Assembly (NCBI RefSeq): GCF_027244095.1
Contig: NC_069657.1
Span: 441,591,563 to 441,655,562 of the forward strand
Origin: Hemicordylus capensis
Taxonomy: Eukaryota > Chordata > Lepidosauria > Squamata > Cordylidae
Direction: 5' to 3'
DNA length: 64,000 nt
The first letter of the stretch is position 1, and every line of letters starts with the position of its first letter. The position numbers and the translations under genes were made by a program. Below are positions 11,566-24,800 of the stretch, in pieces. A model generated the notes under the pieces. That model did not search any database. It worked only from the letters and a program-made list of their open reading frames with translations, and was not told where the DNA came from.

Positions 11566-11756
11566 TCAGTTGGGTTGCACTTTGCTGCACCTCTTCTATC
11601 CGACAATCACCTTTTTGAGATGGAGTGACCAGAATTACACCCAGTAATCTAAATGCAGCTGCACCACACATGTAAGGGCATTATGATATTGGCAGTTTTA
11701 TTTTCAGTTCCTTTCCTCAATCCTTGGCATGAAACTTGCCCTTCCCTGGTTGTTGC
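11566..11756 (-). mobile_element. CR1 LINE fragment
   Basis: On the plus strand GGAGTGACCAGAATTACACC, then AAGGGCATTATGATATTGGC, matches the region of the 47944-50008 CR1 copy near 48560-48680 in the same antisense orientation. Diverged fragment, interrupted on the right by the 11770-12317 insert. Confidence 0.65.
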
Positions 11757-11769
11757 TCCTGTAAGGATC

Positions 11770-12317
11770 AAAATGCTATCCTTAGAATGAACACAGAGCT
11801 GATAAGTCCTTCATGAGGAAGCCTTGGTGAAAAATACTGAATATCCGGACAGTTTTTAAGGACTTACTAGCGAAAGAATTATTATTACAAGCCTCAGATA
11901 ACAGAATGGATTATTATGACAACACATCTCTCTACACTAAGGACCTACTAGCAAAAGAATTATTATCCTTACAAGCTCCAGATAACAGAACGGACTATCA
12001 TTACAGCACATAGAGGAGTGGAACTTTGCCAACACCTCCTACAAATTTATGTACTTTGAGAAATAGTGAACTTGTCTTGTGTTCTGTTGTAACATCACAG
12101 TCCATACTGATTTAGCAAGATTGGAATATTTTTACCATCTTCATTATTCTGTGCTCTGGGCAACTTTGGACATTTTTTGGTGTTCTTTTGAAATATGTAT
12201 GTTTATTAAGAGATTTATTTATAAAATTCAGGACACACATATATAAAAATATAATTATTTAATTTCTGAATTTGCAGGTTTATATATATTTGCTGTTTGC
12301 ACACGGTTTATTGCTAG
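11770..12317 (+). mobile_element. 548-bp insert between 13-bp direct repeats; possibly a Penelope-like 3' end
   Basis: TCCTGTAAGGATC occurs at 11757-11769 and again at 12318-12330, a likely target duplication. Inside, GAGGAAGCCTTGGTGAAA resembles a motif often seen near the 3' end of Penelope-like elements. It is followed by a tandem duplication (about 11860-12015) translating as KDLLAKELLLQASDNR and KDLLAKELLSLQAPDNR. The rest is AT-rich. Family assignment is tentative. Confidence 0.45.
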
Positions 12318-12330
12318 TCCTGTAAGGATC

Positions 12331-13197
12331 CAGTCTGTTGCTGACCTCAGAGTTCCAGAGGGAGGAAGTTTTGCTCTTCGCTCCCTCCCTCCTCTCTGCC
12401 CAGCTCTTCCTCACAATGGTCCCTCATCATAACCTCTTTTGAGTTCTTTGCAGTGAGATGAGTTGCTCATCCTTGATCTGCTTTGCTTTTGTTGATGCCA
12501 TACATGATCCCACCTACGCTTCCCCCTTCATGTCACCCCTGCCCTACCCTGAGGGGCTTCTTCGTCCTTCTCTCCCCAGGCAGCCTTCCTGGTCTCCTCC
12601 TGGCTTGCTGGCTGCAGGAACCCACCTCTTCCCCTCTGTGGGCCGACTCTCACTGCCTGGCCTTAGCTGGCAGCATGGCTCACTGCATCCTCCTGCTGTG
12701 GTGCCTACTCTTTGCTCTGCAATTCCAGCCGCCAGACACCTCAAGGTGACCCCAACCAGGGCTTCCCTGCCACCTTAGAATTGTCAGTGGAGGAAAGGGA
12801 CTCTGTGGCCGCTCGACACTTCCACATCCTTTTCTGTGGAGTAACTTTCCTCACTTTTTATGGTGAATGCAGACCATGCAATTGTCAAATCATCCCAATG
12901 TTTCCCGGTTGTCCTTTTTGCAAACCTGATCTGTGGCAATTCCTTTTCTTTTCATGAGGCACAATCGTACTAGCCTGTCCAGAACATATAGGTAAAGTGC
13001 TATTGAAGCTTTTTAAAAAGATACTGTATCTCTAATCAAAAGTCTCCTCCTCTCACATTCAGTCTGTTTCACAGGAAGCAGCAAAATGGACTGAACCTGA
13101 AAGGACTGGTGATGAATGCCTGCTAACTGGGCAAAGAGACACTGTTTAAAGTGGCAACTCTCTTTATAATTGGCTGCAAGAGCGGTGGCGGGAGGGA
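12331..13197. other. Intergenic stretch, nothing recognised
   Basis: The 12350-12800 part is pyrimidine-rich with several overlapping open frames (for example 12458-12778) of low-complexity Pro/Ser/Leu composition. I see no domain, no splice structure and no repeat that I can name. Confidence 0.35.
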
Positions 13198-13495
13198 CAC
13201 ATGGGAAACTGCCATATACTGAGTCAGACCCTTGGTCCATCTCGCTCAGTGTTGTCGTCTACAAAGACTGGCAGCGGCTTCTCCAAAGTTGCAGGCAGGG
13301 ATCTCTCTCAGCCCTATCTTGGAGAAGCCAGGGAGGGAACTTGGAACCTTCTGCTCTTCCCAGAGCGGCTCCATCCCCCCGAGGGGAATATCTGACAGTG
13401 CTCACACTTCTAGTCTCCCATTCATATGCAACCAAGGCAGCCCCTGCTTAGCTAAGGGGACAAGTCATGCTTGCTACCACAAGACCAGCTCTCTT
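13198..13495 (-). mobile_element. 5S rRNA-derived SINE (5S-Sauria/SINE3 type)
   Basis: On the minus strand the copy starts GAGCTGGTCTTGTGGTAGC, contains the 5S-like internal promoter stretch AGCTAAGCAGGG, then the body and the tail GACTCAGTATATGGCAG. The full-length copy at 53660-53957 shows the 5S resemblance best. Confidence 0.85.
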
Positions 13496-13861
13496 CCTTA
13501 GACCAGAGGGGGAGAGCAACTGGCCCTATTCAGTCCCAGCACAGTATCCCTCTAGTCTAGTGGCTGTTGCTGGGTTTGTTTGTATTTTTGTTATTACTTT
13601 CTTCTTCTATGTAAATCGCTTTGAGAACCTTTCCTCTGAAGAACAGTTTATCAATAATTACATATATAATTGCACCCTGTTTAGTCAGCTTCTCTCCCCC
13701 ACTGTGAGAGAAGGGGGTTTTGGTGACTGGTTTCCATCTAACAGTACCTTGGGGGTGGGGGCAATGGCATGTGTGTGCATGTAGTTTTTGCTGGAATTTA
13801 CTGTGTAGCATTGGCTCAGTTCATGCCTTAGACATGCTTCTTTATGTGAATGTCTCTATGT
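13496..13861. other. Intergenic stretch, nothing firm
   Basis: A TGTAAATCGCTTTGAGAACC tail motif at about 13607-13626 suggests a LINE/SINE 3' end. The rest is unassigned. Confidence 0.35.
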
Positions 13862-14326
13862 CAGGCCTGCACAACATAAGGCTCAGGGGTCGGATTTGGC
13901 CCGCAGGGCCTATTTCACTGTCCCCCGGGTATCCTGCAGCAACACAGGAGCTGGAAACTGCATTATAGCACCATCTTGTGCATGTTTTCTCAGAAATATG
14001 TTCCATGGCGTACCGAGTGAGGCTTACCATGTGAGCATGCTTAGGATTGCAGCCTGAACTCAACGACAATGTATGGAGAGAAGAGTACTTGGCATTTGTT
14101 TGGGACGGGCATGCACGCCAGGGGCCCCACTGAGCAGGGACAGGACCTATTTTCTGGCCACTCTCCTTGGTTAAAACTATGGGTCTATTTACAGGGAGAA
14201 TAGATCCACAAGTAACTAATAATATTTTTAATTTTAATGTAATAATGTACTAACAATTGACCTCAGCCCCTGCACAGCAAGCAAGTTCTGGATGGTTCCG
14301 GTCCACCAGGGTGTTGTGCAGGCCTG
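13862..14326. mobile_element. hAT-type element with perfect 15-bp terminal inverted repeats
   Basis: CAGGCCTGCACAACA at 13862-13876 is matched exactly in inverse at 14312-14326. The flanking 8-mers CTCTATGT and GCCTATGC share CTATG, as expected for an aged 8-bp duplication. The 465 bp have no transposase. Confidence 0.75.
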
Positions 14327-14690
14327 GCCTATGCACTGGCTTGGTGTGGAGTCACAGCTTGTTTGTCTGCTCCTTACTTGCTGCCTTGAATTCAAACTGA
14401 GAGGTTCTCCCTCTCTCTGCATAAGATACGTTAGTCAGTTTCTTGTTTCTTCTTCTTCTTAGCCTATGTTATAGTTAGCAATAAATATCAAACTCTTGTT
14501 TCTCAGAGTTGCTTCCTGCTCAATTAGGGTTCTGTGCCAAGAAAATCTCAGATGGGGTTTGGGGTGGCGGGGAGGGGATTAGGCTGGGAGGGCTCAGGGC
14601 CGATTTTTATGGGTAAGAGGGGACATCTGCACCCTCCTCCCACCCCCCACCCCGCCAATATGCTAAACACTCCAATCTTACTGAAAATGA
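14327..14690. other. Intergenic stretch downstream of OSCP1
   Basis: AT-rich, with a plus-strand AATAAA near 14481 and pyrimidine runs. Possibly an old retroelement end, not resolved. Confidence 0.3.
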
Positions 14691-15689
14691 TTTCATTTAA
14701 GGTGCATTTATTGAACAAAATGTCATCACCTTGCATATGCTTGGGTCATGACAGACAAGCCTACCCACAAAAATCCACTCACACACATACAACATAAATC
14801 TGCAGTTGGCAAGGGATGGCTGTACTTATAGAGGATGAGCGTAATTCCTCTGCAACAGTTCTGTCCAGATTAATGTAAAAGGCCTGGGTGGGATGTTGTG
14901 AAGTTGGAGAGGTTATCCATAGCCTGCATCTCTTGAAAGGAACATGGCAGGACTGAAAGGCAGGATATAAATATTTAACTCAGTGACCCCAAGAGGATTT
15001 ACTTGTGTCAAGGACAGGCAGGCAAGCTACATTCATGATAAAGAATCTGCTGTGGGGCTGTGCCACCTTAGCTCAAGAATACCTTACGCTTCCACTCCAT
15101 CCTTCCTCTACCACAAGAAACAGACATAGCAAGAGGGCTGGTTTCTCATCTGCAAGGCAGAGATCAGGTCATTTCTGGCCTGTGTTACTGCTGCAAAATA
15201 TGAACCCATGGCTATGACCATCAATGGAAACATACCATCACACTCAGGCCCACAATCAAAAAGGAACACATGGCTTTCTCTCCTCTTGTTATGAGACACT
15301 CACAAGCCCATTAACTTTGACACAGCACATTTTACATCCTTAATCATGGGGCGGCGGGGGAGATCAAGAGTGTGTGTTTTAGAAACTGTTACTGTACACT
15401 GCTTTGAACATGTTTCTATGGAGAATAAATCAAATAAATAAATAAATAAAACAATAGGAAAGCAATTTGGGGTCTGTGTGTACACAAAGGATAGAGGCAG
15501 GCCTTGAAGGTCCCCTTCGGCTGCTGCTCAGCACAGAAATGAGGCGGTTGGTCCTCATGCTAACTCAAAGGGATGGCCTTGGTACCCACTTTCCTACAGG
15601 TGGCCAACGGCTGGGTGCTGGCCACAATCAGATGTGCAAGACTGGTGATTCTTTTTGGTCCAGGTTGGGGTGCTCTCTAGAGCCCAAGG
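14691..15689 (-). other. OSCP1: OSCP1 3' untranslated region (predicted)
   Basis: The minus strand continues from the OSCP1 stop codon (15690-15692) to the first good minus-strand AATAAA at 14707-14712. That gives a UTR of about 1 kb. An (AAAT)n run lies at about 15426-15450. The 3' end is a prediction; cleavage would fall near 14690. Confidence 0.5.
14707..14712 (-). other. Candidate OSCP1 polyadenylation signal
   Basis: AATAAA on the minus strand, the first convincing one about 980 bases after the OSCP1 stop codon. Confidence 0.45.
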
Positions 15690-15806
15690 TCACAGCTCAT
15701 CCATCATTGCCAGCAGGTCCTCCCCCTTCGTGGTGCTCTGGCTAGGCTGCTCTGCCACGTCAAACTCCCCCATGATGCGAGCCAGTTCCTCGTTCCGTTG
15801 CTGGTC
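15690..15806 (-). CDS. OSCP1: OSCP1 coding exon 10 and stop
   Basis: 117 bases, DQQRNEELARIMGEFDVAEQ through LLAMMDEL and TGA. Acceptor AAATAG. Confidence 0.95.
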   Translation of the reverse strand, partial: DQQRNEELARIMGEFDVAEQPSQSTTKGEDLLAMMDEL

Positions 15807-18800
15807 CTATTTAAGAGAGCCAAGTTATTGTGTGGAACCACTTAAGGAAGGATGTGCAAAATCCCCCTGCCCTCAGCTTTCTGGCACTCACATGGCAACA
15901 ACTGTCTGTTCCAATGCACCACACCATACCAAATGCACCTCTATTTAATTAGGGGACTATTTAGCTAAGCCCCAAATGAGATGCTAGAGATTTATTTATA
16001 TACCACCCTTCATCCTAAGACCCCAAGAAGATAAAAAACAATAAATACAGCTAATAATTTAAAAAGAGCAAAGGAGAGCTCATTGGCCAAAAGCCTGAGC
16101 ACTTTCCACCTAAAGTCTGGGTGAGATGGAGCCATGTGGATCTCAGTTGAGAGCGCATTCCACAGCCTGGGGGCAATAACTGAGAAAGCCTTGTCCTGCA
16201 TGCGCAACAAATGAGCCTCAGCAGGTATCAGCACATGGAGCAGAGCCCTCCCAACTATCAGGGGCGATAGATTCAGCTGGGAGCAGACGGTCCCTAAGGT
16301 AGCCAGGGCCCAAGCCATTTAGAGCTTTAAAGGTTATAGCCAGCACTTTGAATTGTACCTGGAAACAGACTGGTAGCCCGTGCAGTGCCTTAAAGACTGA
16401 AGTAAGACTGGGATCATACCTGATCTGCTTGTATGCTGATAACTTGGCAAGCTAACTCCTCAGGGTGCATCAGTGCAGCGTATCTTAAGGGAAAGAACAA
16501 AGAGGCCCAATGAATGCCATTCATTGCACAGTGGAGGTCCCAGAAAGAGTATTTTGTCCCTAGCAGCTTCTTTCTCCTTCTCCCTCACACACTCCTGTAT
16601 CTGATCAGTCTCTGCAAAGTTCTGGCAGAGGCCCAGTGGAGGTTATCGGTGAGGGAGCGAGGGCACCTACTCCCTACCTCTTCACTCCCCAGATGACCCA
16701 CCTTGGCAAGTGGGACACCACCTCTCACCCTCACCACCAATAACCCAGCAAGTCCTATCCATCGTACTCTTCTTCTTCATCGGTGGTGAAGAGATTCAGC
16801 CGGAAGCCCGCCTCACTGCCTGGGGGCTTCTTGATCTCCAGGCCGCCCATCAGCCGGGCCAAGAAGTTCAGCTCTTCTTTAGCCAGAGGGTTGGGAGCCG
16901 CCTTCTCCTGCACAGAACAACAAGGGCACGGTTACAAGCACATATGGCCTTGGAGGGGCCCTGCCTGCAAGTGCAGCACAAAGGGATGGGCCAGGCTCCG
17001 ATGGGTCGCGTGAAAGGAGCTTTGCAGTGGGGTGCGCTTTGCCAGATCATGGCCAGGGTGGCCTAAGCTCAAGGGGGCTTCGCCTGCCCCTTCACTTTCC
17101 CAGAAGTGCATCTCTATGAGTTTTTGAAAGAGGTGTCCAGCTCATGCAGTACAAATTGGGATATTTTAGGACCCAGGTCACAATTATGTGGACTCTGCAA
17201 GGTCAACCTTGTGCTACTCGATCCCCACTTTCTTCTGTTGGGAGATATCTGGGGCAAGGAGATACTCTTCTCCTGCCCCACCTGCCTGCCCTCCTCACCT
17301 CTCAACCCTCAGAGCTCCTAAGCAAACAGCTATGTGGGGTTACAGAAGCTGCATTCTGCAACTGAGGTAGACTGTCCACAACAGAAAGCTAGAAAAATGA
17401 AGTCAAGTTAAAAGGAAGAGGAAAGACTTTGTCTGAACAAAACAGCATCTAGGGAGGAGGGCTGTGGGAGGTTTCTGGTAGGCCCATGAGTCCACCCTGC
17501 TGCTCAATGAAGGGAGTCCAGGGCTACAGCTTCTTCAGCAGATGGCTGTCCAGCCTCTGCATGCCAGACCTCCCCCTCCACCCACCCCCTAGATAACTCT
17601 TGACACACTGTTCTTAAGCCCCTTAGATCCAGTGTGTGGGGCAGCAGAGAACAAGTCTTGGTGAGAGCCTTTCAGGGCTCTGAAGAGTGCTCTTGTGCCC
17701 CCACCCCTCAGCTGTTTTTGGACAACAGCTCCAATAAGTTCCCATAAAGAACTGCACTGGCTGCCAATATGTTTCCAAACGAAATACAAAGTACTGGTTA
17801 TTACCTATAAAGCCCTCAATGGCTTAGGTCCAGGGTACTTAAGAGAGCGCCTTCTCTGTCGTGAACCTTGTTGCCTATTTATTGTAGATCATCTGGAGAG
17901 GTCTGGTTATGGTTGCCGCCAACTCATTTGGTGGTGACTCCGGACCAGGCCTTCTCTGTGGCTGCCCCAGGGCTTTGGAACTCACTTCCTGCTGAAATAA
18001 GAGCATCTCTCTCTCCATTTTTAGGAGGACCCTAAAGACATACCTATTTTCCCAGGCCTTCAACTGATACAAAAACGTTTGCATTTTAATGTGTTTTTAT
18101 CTATTATGATTTTTATCTTTTTATGAATTTTAAATGTTTTATATTTTACATTGTGTTTTAATTCTGTACAGCACCTAGAGATTTTGATATTGGGTGGTAT
18201 ATAAATAAATAAATAAATAAATCCTAGCCACAGTGGCCAGTAGCCAGGTATTATGGGGGTTGTAGACCAACCCCTGCAGGTGGGCCGAAGATGAGCAGCC
18301 CTGGCTTGGACTAGGACCAGGGAGGCCTGAGTTCAAATCCCCATTAAGCCCTGAAACTCACTGAGTTTGACTGACTCTCTGGGCCAGTCACTTATCTCTC
18401 AGCCAAACCTACCTCACAGGGTTGTTGTGAAGATAAATGTAAGCACGTACACTGCTCTGGGCTCCTTGGAAAAAGAGCGGGATAGAGGTGTGTAAAAATA
18501 AATAAAGGTCTTTTAGACTACCCTTGGCTGATGTAAGGTGGATAGGCGTTTTCTGACCAACTCCTTATCGCTCCTGAATGGCAGTCCTGGTCCCACCCTA
18601 TTCAAACAGCTTTGAGAGACTGCACGCAGTTCCCCTCTCAGAAGAAGACAGAGGCACAACTGGAGTTGAGCAGCACCACTTTCTCAGTCACCTGTAAACA
18701 TGTCCATATGGCTACTGAGCAGCGGGCCTCTTGGATCCTTCCTTTCCCCTTGACTTCAAACACACCTGGAATGGCCCTTTTGGTTGCTCTTAGCCTCCCT

Positions 18801-21800
18801 TATCAGCCTCTGCTTGTTCTGAGCTTCACCTAGCCTGACTCAATCCCTACGAATCTGGGCTACTTGTCTTTATTTGTCCTTGGTGACCTGTCCTTTCTTC
18901 CCTTACTTACACACCTTTGTAAATTGCAGTTCATCATTAAGCTTTTTGCGCAGCCACACTGGCTTTTTTAGATGCCTCCCATTTCTCTCTCTCATGAGAA
19001 CTGTTTATAATTGTGCCCTTAGCCATTCCTTCTTCGGGAACTCCCACACCCATCTTGCCCCGTTAGTGTATCAGAGCCACAGAATCCTACCTAGCTCTTC
19101 TCTGAGCTTACTGAAGTCAGCTTTCCTGAAATATAAGGTTCATATTTCACTATGTTCACTTTCAGCTTTCCAAAAGATGAAGTCTCAAGATGCTGATCTT
19201 AAAACAATGGAAACAGTTCAGTAGGACAGGGGCAATCAGACAAGGCGGGCCCTATACAGCAGTGCTTAAGAGGGTAAACGTACTGACCTTTATGTGGGAT
19301 GCCAAAGTTTTAGCTGCCCCCGATGGATGTGTTTCTACTGGGCGGGTGACACTGTACCTAGAAGCAAGCAGTAAAGTCATGTCTGGCAAAGAAGCGAGTG
19401 TCTGCCAGAGACACGCAGGAGAGGAGCCAAAATCCCTCAGCTGAAATAGGCTTAGCCAGCCATAGCTTACATGTTTGTTCCCAGTTTAAGGAATCGGTCT
19501 CCATAAAGGTCGAATGAGCCTTCCCGTTGTGGAAGTACATAATTCCCACCATGAGTGAACTCGGTCCTTTTAATTTCATCCCCTTTGCTGTTGAAATGCC
19601 TGTAAAATAGCAAACAACTTTATTTTTTTGGCTCCCCCATAACAATGGTTCTTTGGGTGGCTCACAAACAAAAAACCAATGGAATAAAACATACATTTAA
19701 AAGCACATTAAAACCAAAAAGCCATAGTAAGATTCAAAAATATTTTTTAAACATATATTTTTTAAGTCTGGATAAACAAGAGGACCTTCACCTAGTGTCT
19801 AAAGGAATGTACTGATGGTAGCAGGCGAGTCTCACTTGGGAGGCTACTAGAGAAACGAGGTGTCACCACCAAAAAGGCCCTCTCCCTAGTAGCCATTTCA
19901 TCTGGCAGGGGCACCCAAAGATCTTAAGGTCCAGGAAGAGACATATGGAGCAAGGCCCTCTTTCAAATAATCTGGCTGCAAAATGGAATCACCAGCTCCA
20001 CTGCATTGGCTTGGGGAAGAAGAACGTGTCTGAAACTCCTTGACTGCAATTGCTTACGAAGAGATGAACTACAAAAGGAGCTGACAAAGAGGAATTTTCT
20101 GGCTTAGGGCACCTCTTCCACACACCTTTCCCCTGATTCACAGTAATGGTTCACTTCAGATAGCTGGCCAATGCAAGATGACCCTAGGAATTCCTCTCCT
20201 CTCCAGGTTGGAACAGATGGTCAGCTAGGTACACCTGATCGACCACTGATCATGCAAAAGTGTGGCAAAAGAGTCACCTGATAATGCCTGGAACCTCTGT
20301 TCCCCAAGGGACTCGACCCGAGGTTGGCAGCACAAAATGGCCATTGGAGTTCTGGACTTTGTCTTTTAGGAAGATGGAGACCTGTGCAGGAACAACCCCA
20401 AAACTGTCAGTAAAATGACTCCCCTGAGAGCTAACTCAAGCCTGACATCTGACCCCTAATCACATCATGCAATTTTACCCCTGGTTTCACTGTTTTAATA
20501 TCATGCACTCCTGAAATGACTTCTAAAAAATACCCACCCTGATGTGGATGTCCTGGAAGAAGATGAGTAGTGTTTGCCGAATGAGCTGAAATTCACCAGC
20601 AGAGAGCGGGCCATATGTCTAGGAAAGAGAACCAGAACATGACATCTACCTACTCATCAGAAAGAACGCTGGCCACTACTGCTGCAGCAGGGACACCTGG
20701 CAGACTCCCCCCACCCACATCTGCCCTTCAGGAGAGCCAAGAGCAACAGCAGTTGGATCCATATGAGAAAGCTCACTGCCACAAAGATCGAAAACATATG
20801 GCTCTTAAACATTTGGGGAAAGGGGGCCCCTAGCAGGGCACACAGCAAGGTTGACAAAGAGTGAAGATGGACCCCTGCCCACCCACCTCCTTTTTCACAA
20901 AGGCACAGCAGGGGAAGTAAGCTGTCACCCAGCTGGCGGGCTCCCTCCCTCAGGGGCCCAGGGACATTTGCCCCCTCCCTCAATAATTGTAGCCACACCC
21001 CTGATCCCTAGTCAACACCCGAATGGAACACAACATGTGTAATGCAAGCTTACATCAATGATCTGCCGAAAGGTTTCATCAACTTGGTTCAGAATGCGGG
21101 GTGAATCTTGGATGAAATCTTTGATGGCATCCAGGTGGTTGAAAGTGATGAGCAGGATGTCTTTGGGCCGTGGGCAGAGGAGAACTTGGTACTTAAAGGC
21201 CATGGTCATGAGATCGTACAGCTGCAGAGTAATGCAAGAGAAACCTAGTCAGAGCGCTGAGCCTACCAGGTGCTAGGAATGGAATGGGTGCTCCACGCAA
21301 CATCTGAGGCCCTGCTCTGGGTTCCTGTGCTATAGTGCAGTGGCAGCCATTACAAGCAGGGTCTTGTCAGGGATGGCACTGACTTTGTGGAAGGCCCGCC
21401 TGGTCCCTACATTACATATCCAGACTTGGCTTTTCCATTTGATTGAATTGTTCGTAGTTGCTTCGGACCACGAATGGTAAAAAGTGGGGAATAAATCTCT
21501 TAAGTAAACTACTAATCGCAACATGCTGCCATTCAGTGGGTTTAGTGTTACTTATGCTATTAGCTGAGTTTTTGTGCCGTATACCCAGATTCTGGCCTTC
21601 TTTTAGTGTGCCACTGAATTCTGTGATTCACACCCAGGCAACAGCAAGGAGTATGACATGCCAGGAAATGTCATAAACACTTGTAAAGGTCTGACAACAG
21701 TGCTGGGCATGGAATTAGTTGGCACCTCATGCTTGAAACCACTATCCTTTTATGTTGTAGCTGCATCAAAGTGATGTGTCACAGACAGTGGAATAACCCC

Positions 21801-24800
21801 CCTGCCTTCTTTCCTTATTTCATCTGAGTCAGAGAAGACCTATGCAACAGTAACCTCCCTGTGACTGTCTGACCTGCAGAATTTGCTCCTGAAACTCGGT
21901 TGTGTTTTAGGATGCATTTTGAGGAGCCAACCAACTAGCATCCTCTGTTCCTCAAAGATTAGAGAAGACAATTAAAGAAGTTAAAGTGACAATAGATCAA
22001 AGAAGCAGCAACAAATTTTGCATTGAGAGAGGACAAGAGGCTGATGTGTTTTACTGAGTTATCGTTTTGTATAGTCATGAGAATTTTGGGATTAAAAAGT
22101 GCAGTTCCAAGTGCAAATTTAGGCTGCCTTCAGGCTTCCTCAGTGGCTCTTTCCAACTTTACAGTTTGTATATATGCTCCTTGAAATTACTGTTCATGTA
22201 AAGCCCTGTCTATTAATACTATATTGAAGTCTTATGCTTAGTCTAGGCTATAATGCCTGTATATGCTGTACTGGAAGAGACAGACGCAAATGACTATATT
22301 TCTAGAAGATGTTTTCTATGATATATTTTATACCATGCCCTTGTGAACCCACATAGAGGGTTAGTTCTAAGGCTTTGCACACCTTTCAGTTTCCCAATAT
22401 ACCTTATGGCTAATTTAAATATTGAGGTGTGAAAAGTCATCTAGTTAAGGCAATCCACAACAATGCAACAAACATCTGACTCTATTCAAGCAATGGACTA
22501 TTCTGAATCTATGGTTTTATTCAGCGATCAAGTTATTTTTTCCTCCCAATGACAACAGATTTCTGAAATTGCCAAGCGGTGGGAAGGAACCAAGTGGAAG
22601 CTGGCTGTCCAAAGGGATTTAACAAGCAACAAAAACATCCATAAAAGTGAGCCAGGCATGGCAAGTCTTCCAAAAATGGAAGACTCTTTGTGAATCTTCC
22701 ATCACACACAACATGCAACTCCTGATATTTTTGTGCAGGCAGAAATTTTGTAGCAGATCTGTGATGATGGTGCAGGCAAATACTGTGCCCACATTCAGAG
22801 TTGTGTGAATCGTATCCTATTCCCATTTGTTGGCAAATAAAGGGTTGTCTGAATTTACCCCAAGTCTCCCGGGGAAATGGAAAAGTTGCTCCTCACCTTA
22901 TCCATGCTGGGTGGGTTCAGTCTCATGATGGAGGCATGAGCCAGACGCTCATACACTGCCCTCAGGGCCTTTCTGGTATAGAGCTCCTGTGGCTTAAACA
23001 GCTCCTCCATAAACTTTTCATTGAACATGGTCGTAATGATGTCGTTCATAACTGTAAAGACAAGAGTCCAACCTGTCAGCAACGGAGCGGCTCTGTCTTA
23101 GTTCCACTGGCAGACACAGCAATTTGTAGCAGAGGGAAGAATTTTCAGAGGTTACTCCAACTGAATAACGCCATGACCCAAGGAGAGCTCCTGCCTTTTC
23201 TGGATCCCCTTCAGACATTCCCAGCCCTCGCTGCGAAAGGTTACATCAGCATTGTCAGCTATGTGTGACCTGGGAAATGTGTTCTCTTCTTGGAAATGGG
23301 AGACTTGGGGCCACCCTCACTGCTACTTCCACTTTGTGGACACTTGGAAATGAGGAAATTCTTCCTCATTCCAAAAGGAATATTCAGCAACTCTAGGGGC
23401 AAAGGTGCAGGTGGTGGTAATTCTAGACAAATAATTCCCTTCCCTGCAACCATGGCATAAAGGCTTCTGAATCCACAGCTACTAAAGTGAGGCAGAAAGA
23501 AAACTGCAGCACTTCTGACACCTGAACTTTTAACCGTTTGCAGTTAGTTGGGCTGACATACAACCCAATATTACGGGTGGGAAAAGAATACTGCCGATGT
23601 CCTCTTTACTCCTTTGAAAGTGGACACACATCGAGAGAGGTGACATCTCTGCAGGGCACACATTAATAAGATTAGCACTGTATCCTGGCCATATTCAGAT
23701 GTGCTGGTCGTGGTTAAAAAGCCCAACAGGTTGACAGCACCGGCGACACCATACCAGTATTATTTAGATGCTATTTGCTTTAGCCCCAGTGGTACATGAG
23801 AAAACTCTTCTATGCACCACAGTAGGTTTCCCTATTACCTAACAGGTATTTAGTCACATAGATAGGCCTGAACAGTGCTGAGCAGAATCCCCCCTACAAA
23901 CAAAGGTTACAATTTTCCAGTTCCAAGCATCAGACCTTAGGTGGCTGAAATTCTTTGGTCATAATGAAATGAACCAAAACTTCCTGGGGCAAGAGGACAT
24001 GCACGTTGTATAGGGTGTAGAAATGAGACTATATCACACTTATGATGCCTTCCTAGGTTTAAAAAATGTGTTGGCACTGATCTGATATTCAATACTGGCC
24101 CTCCACTGCTTTCCTGGTAGGCAAGGGATTTTTCTCTTCTAGTTCTCCATGCAGTAGCCCCAATGAAAAAGCCTTTTCTAGCCACCATTTCCATGTTCCC
24201 TCACGCTAAGCAGTAGCACTCATTCAATCCAGCATCCAGCAGGTGTTGCTAAGTGCAGAGTCACTGGGGTGGATGTGCTGGGCCTTTCCTGCTGCAACTC
24301 CCTCTTGGCCAGCTCTGAAGCAATCCTGACAAAGCTGAAGTCAGCTCTCCCTCACGATTTGCCTCTAAAGAACGTTTACAGGCTGTTCTTGGTCACCCTT
24401 TTAGGCTTCTGGGATTTGTCGTCTATAACGTTATCTGCTTCTGTTTCAGAAAAGCTCCTTCTTAGGAGGAAATCTGCCTCTAGTATTTTGCCTCAAGTTG
24501 GACATAAAAGAACAATACGGCGTGTTGCCGTAATACTATGCCAAAGTAAAAGTCGGAGGGGTGGGGGGGGGTGGAGTGGGGAAAGAAGTGAGCCAGCCCA
24601 TTTGTGTTCCTTCTCAGTCTTCTGGGTCACACAAGGTTTTTTAATGCCAATGACTTATCATTGGGTTATCGACATGAAAGTGGGTTAGTTCTGACCAAAG
24701 ACACAACAGAACCCTACATGGGCTTGCATTTTTGACCCCTAAAGTTCTGGGTTTGTTAAACAACCCATGATGCAAGCCAGACCATGTGGTCACTGTACCC

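Noticed and set aside
12458-12957. Cluster of overlapping plus-strand frames
   Set aside because: Low-complexity pyrimidine-rich DNA, no recognisable protein.
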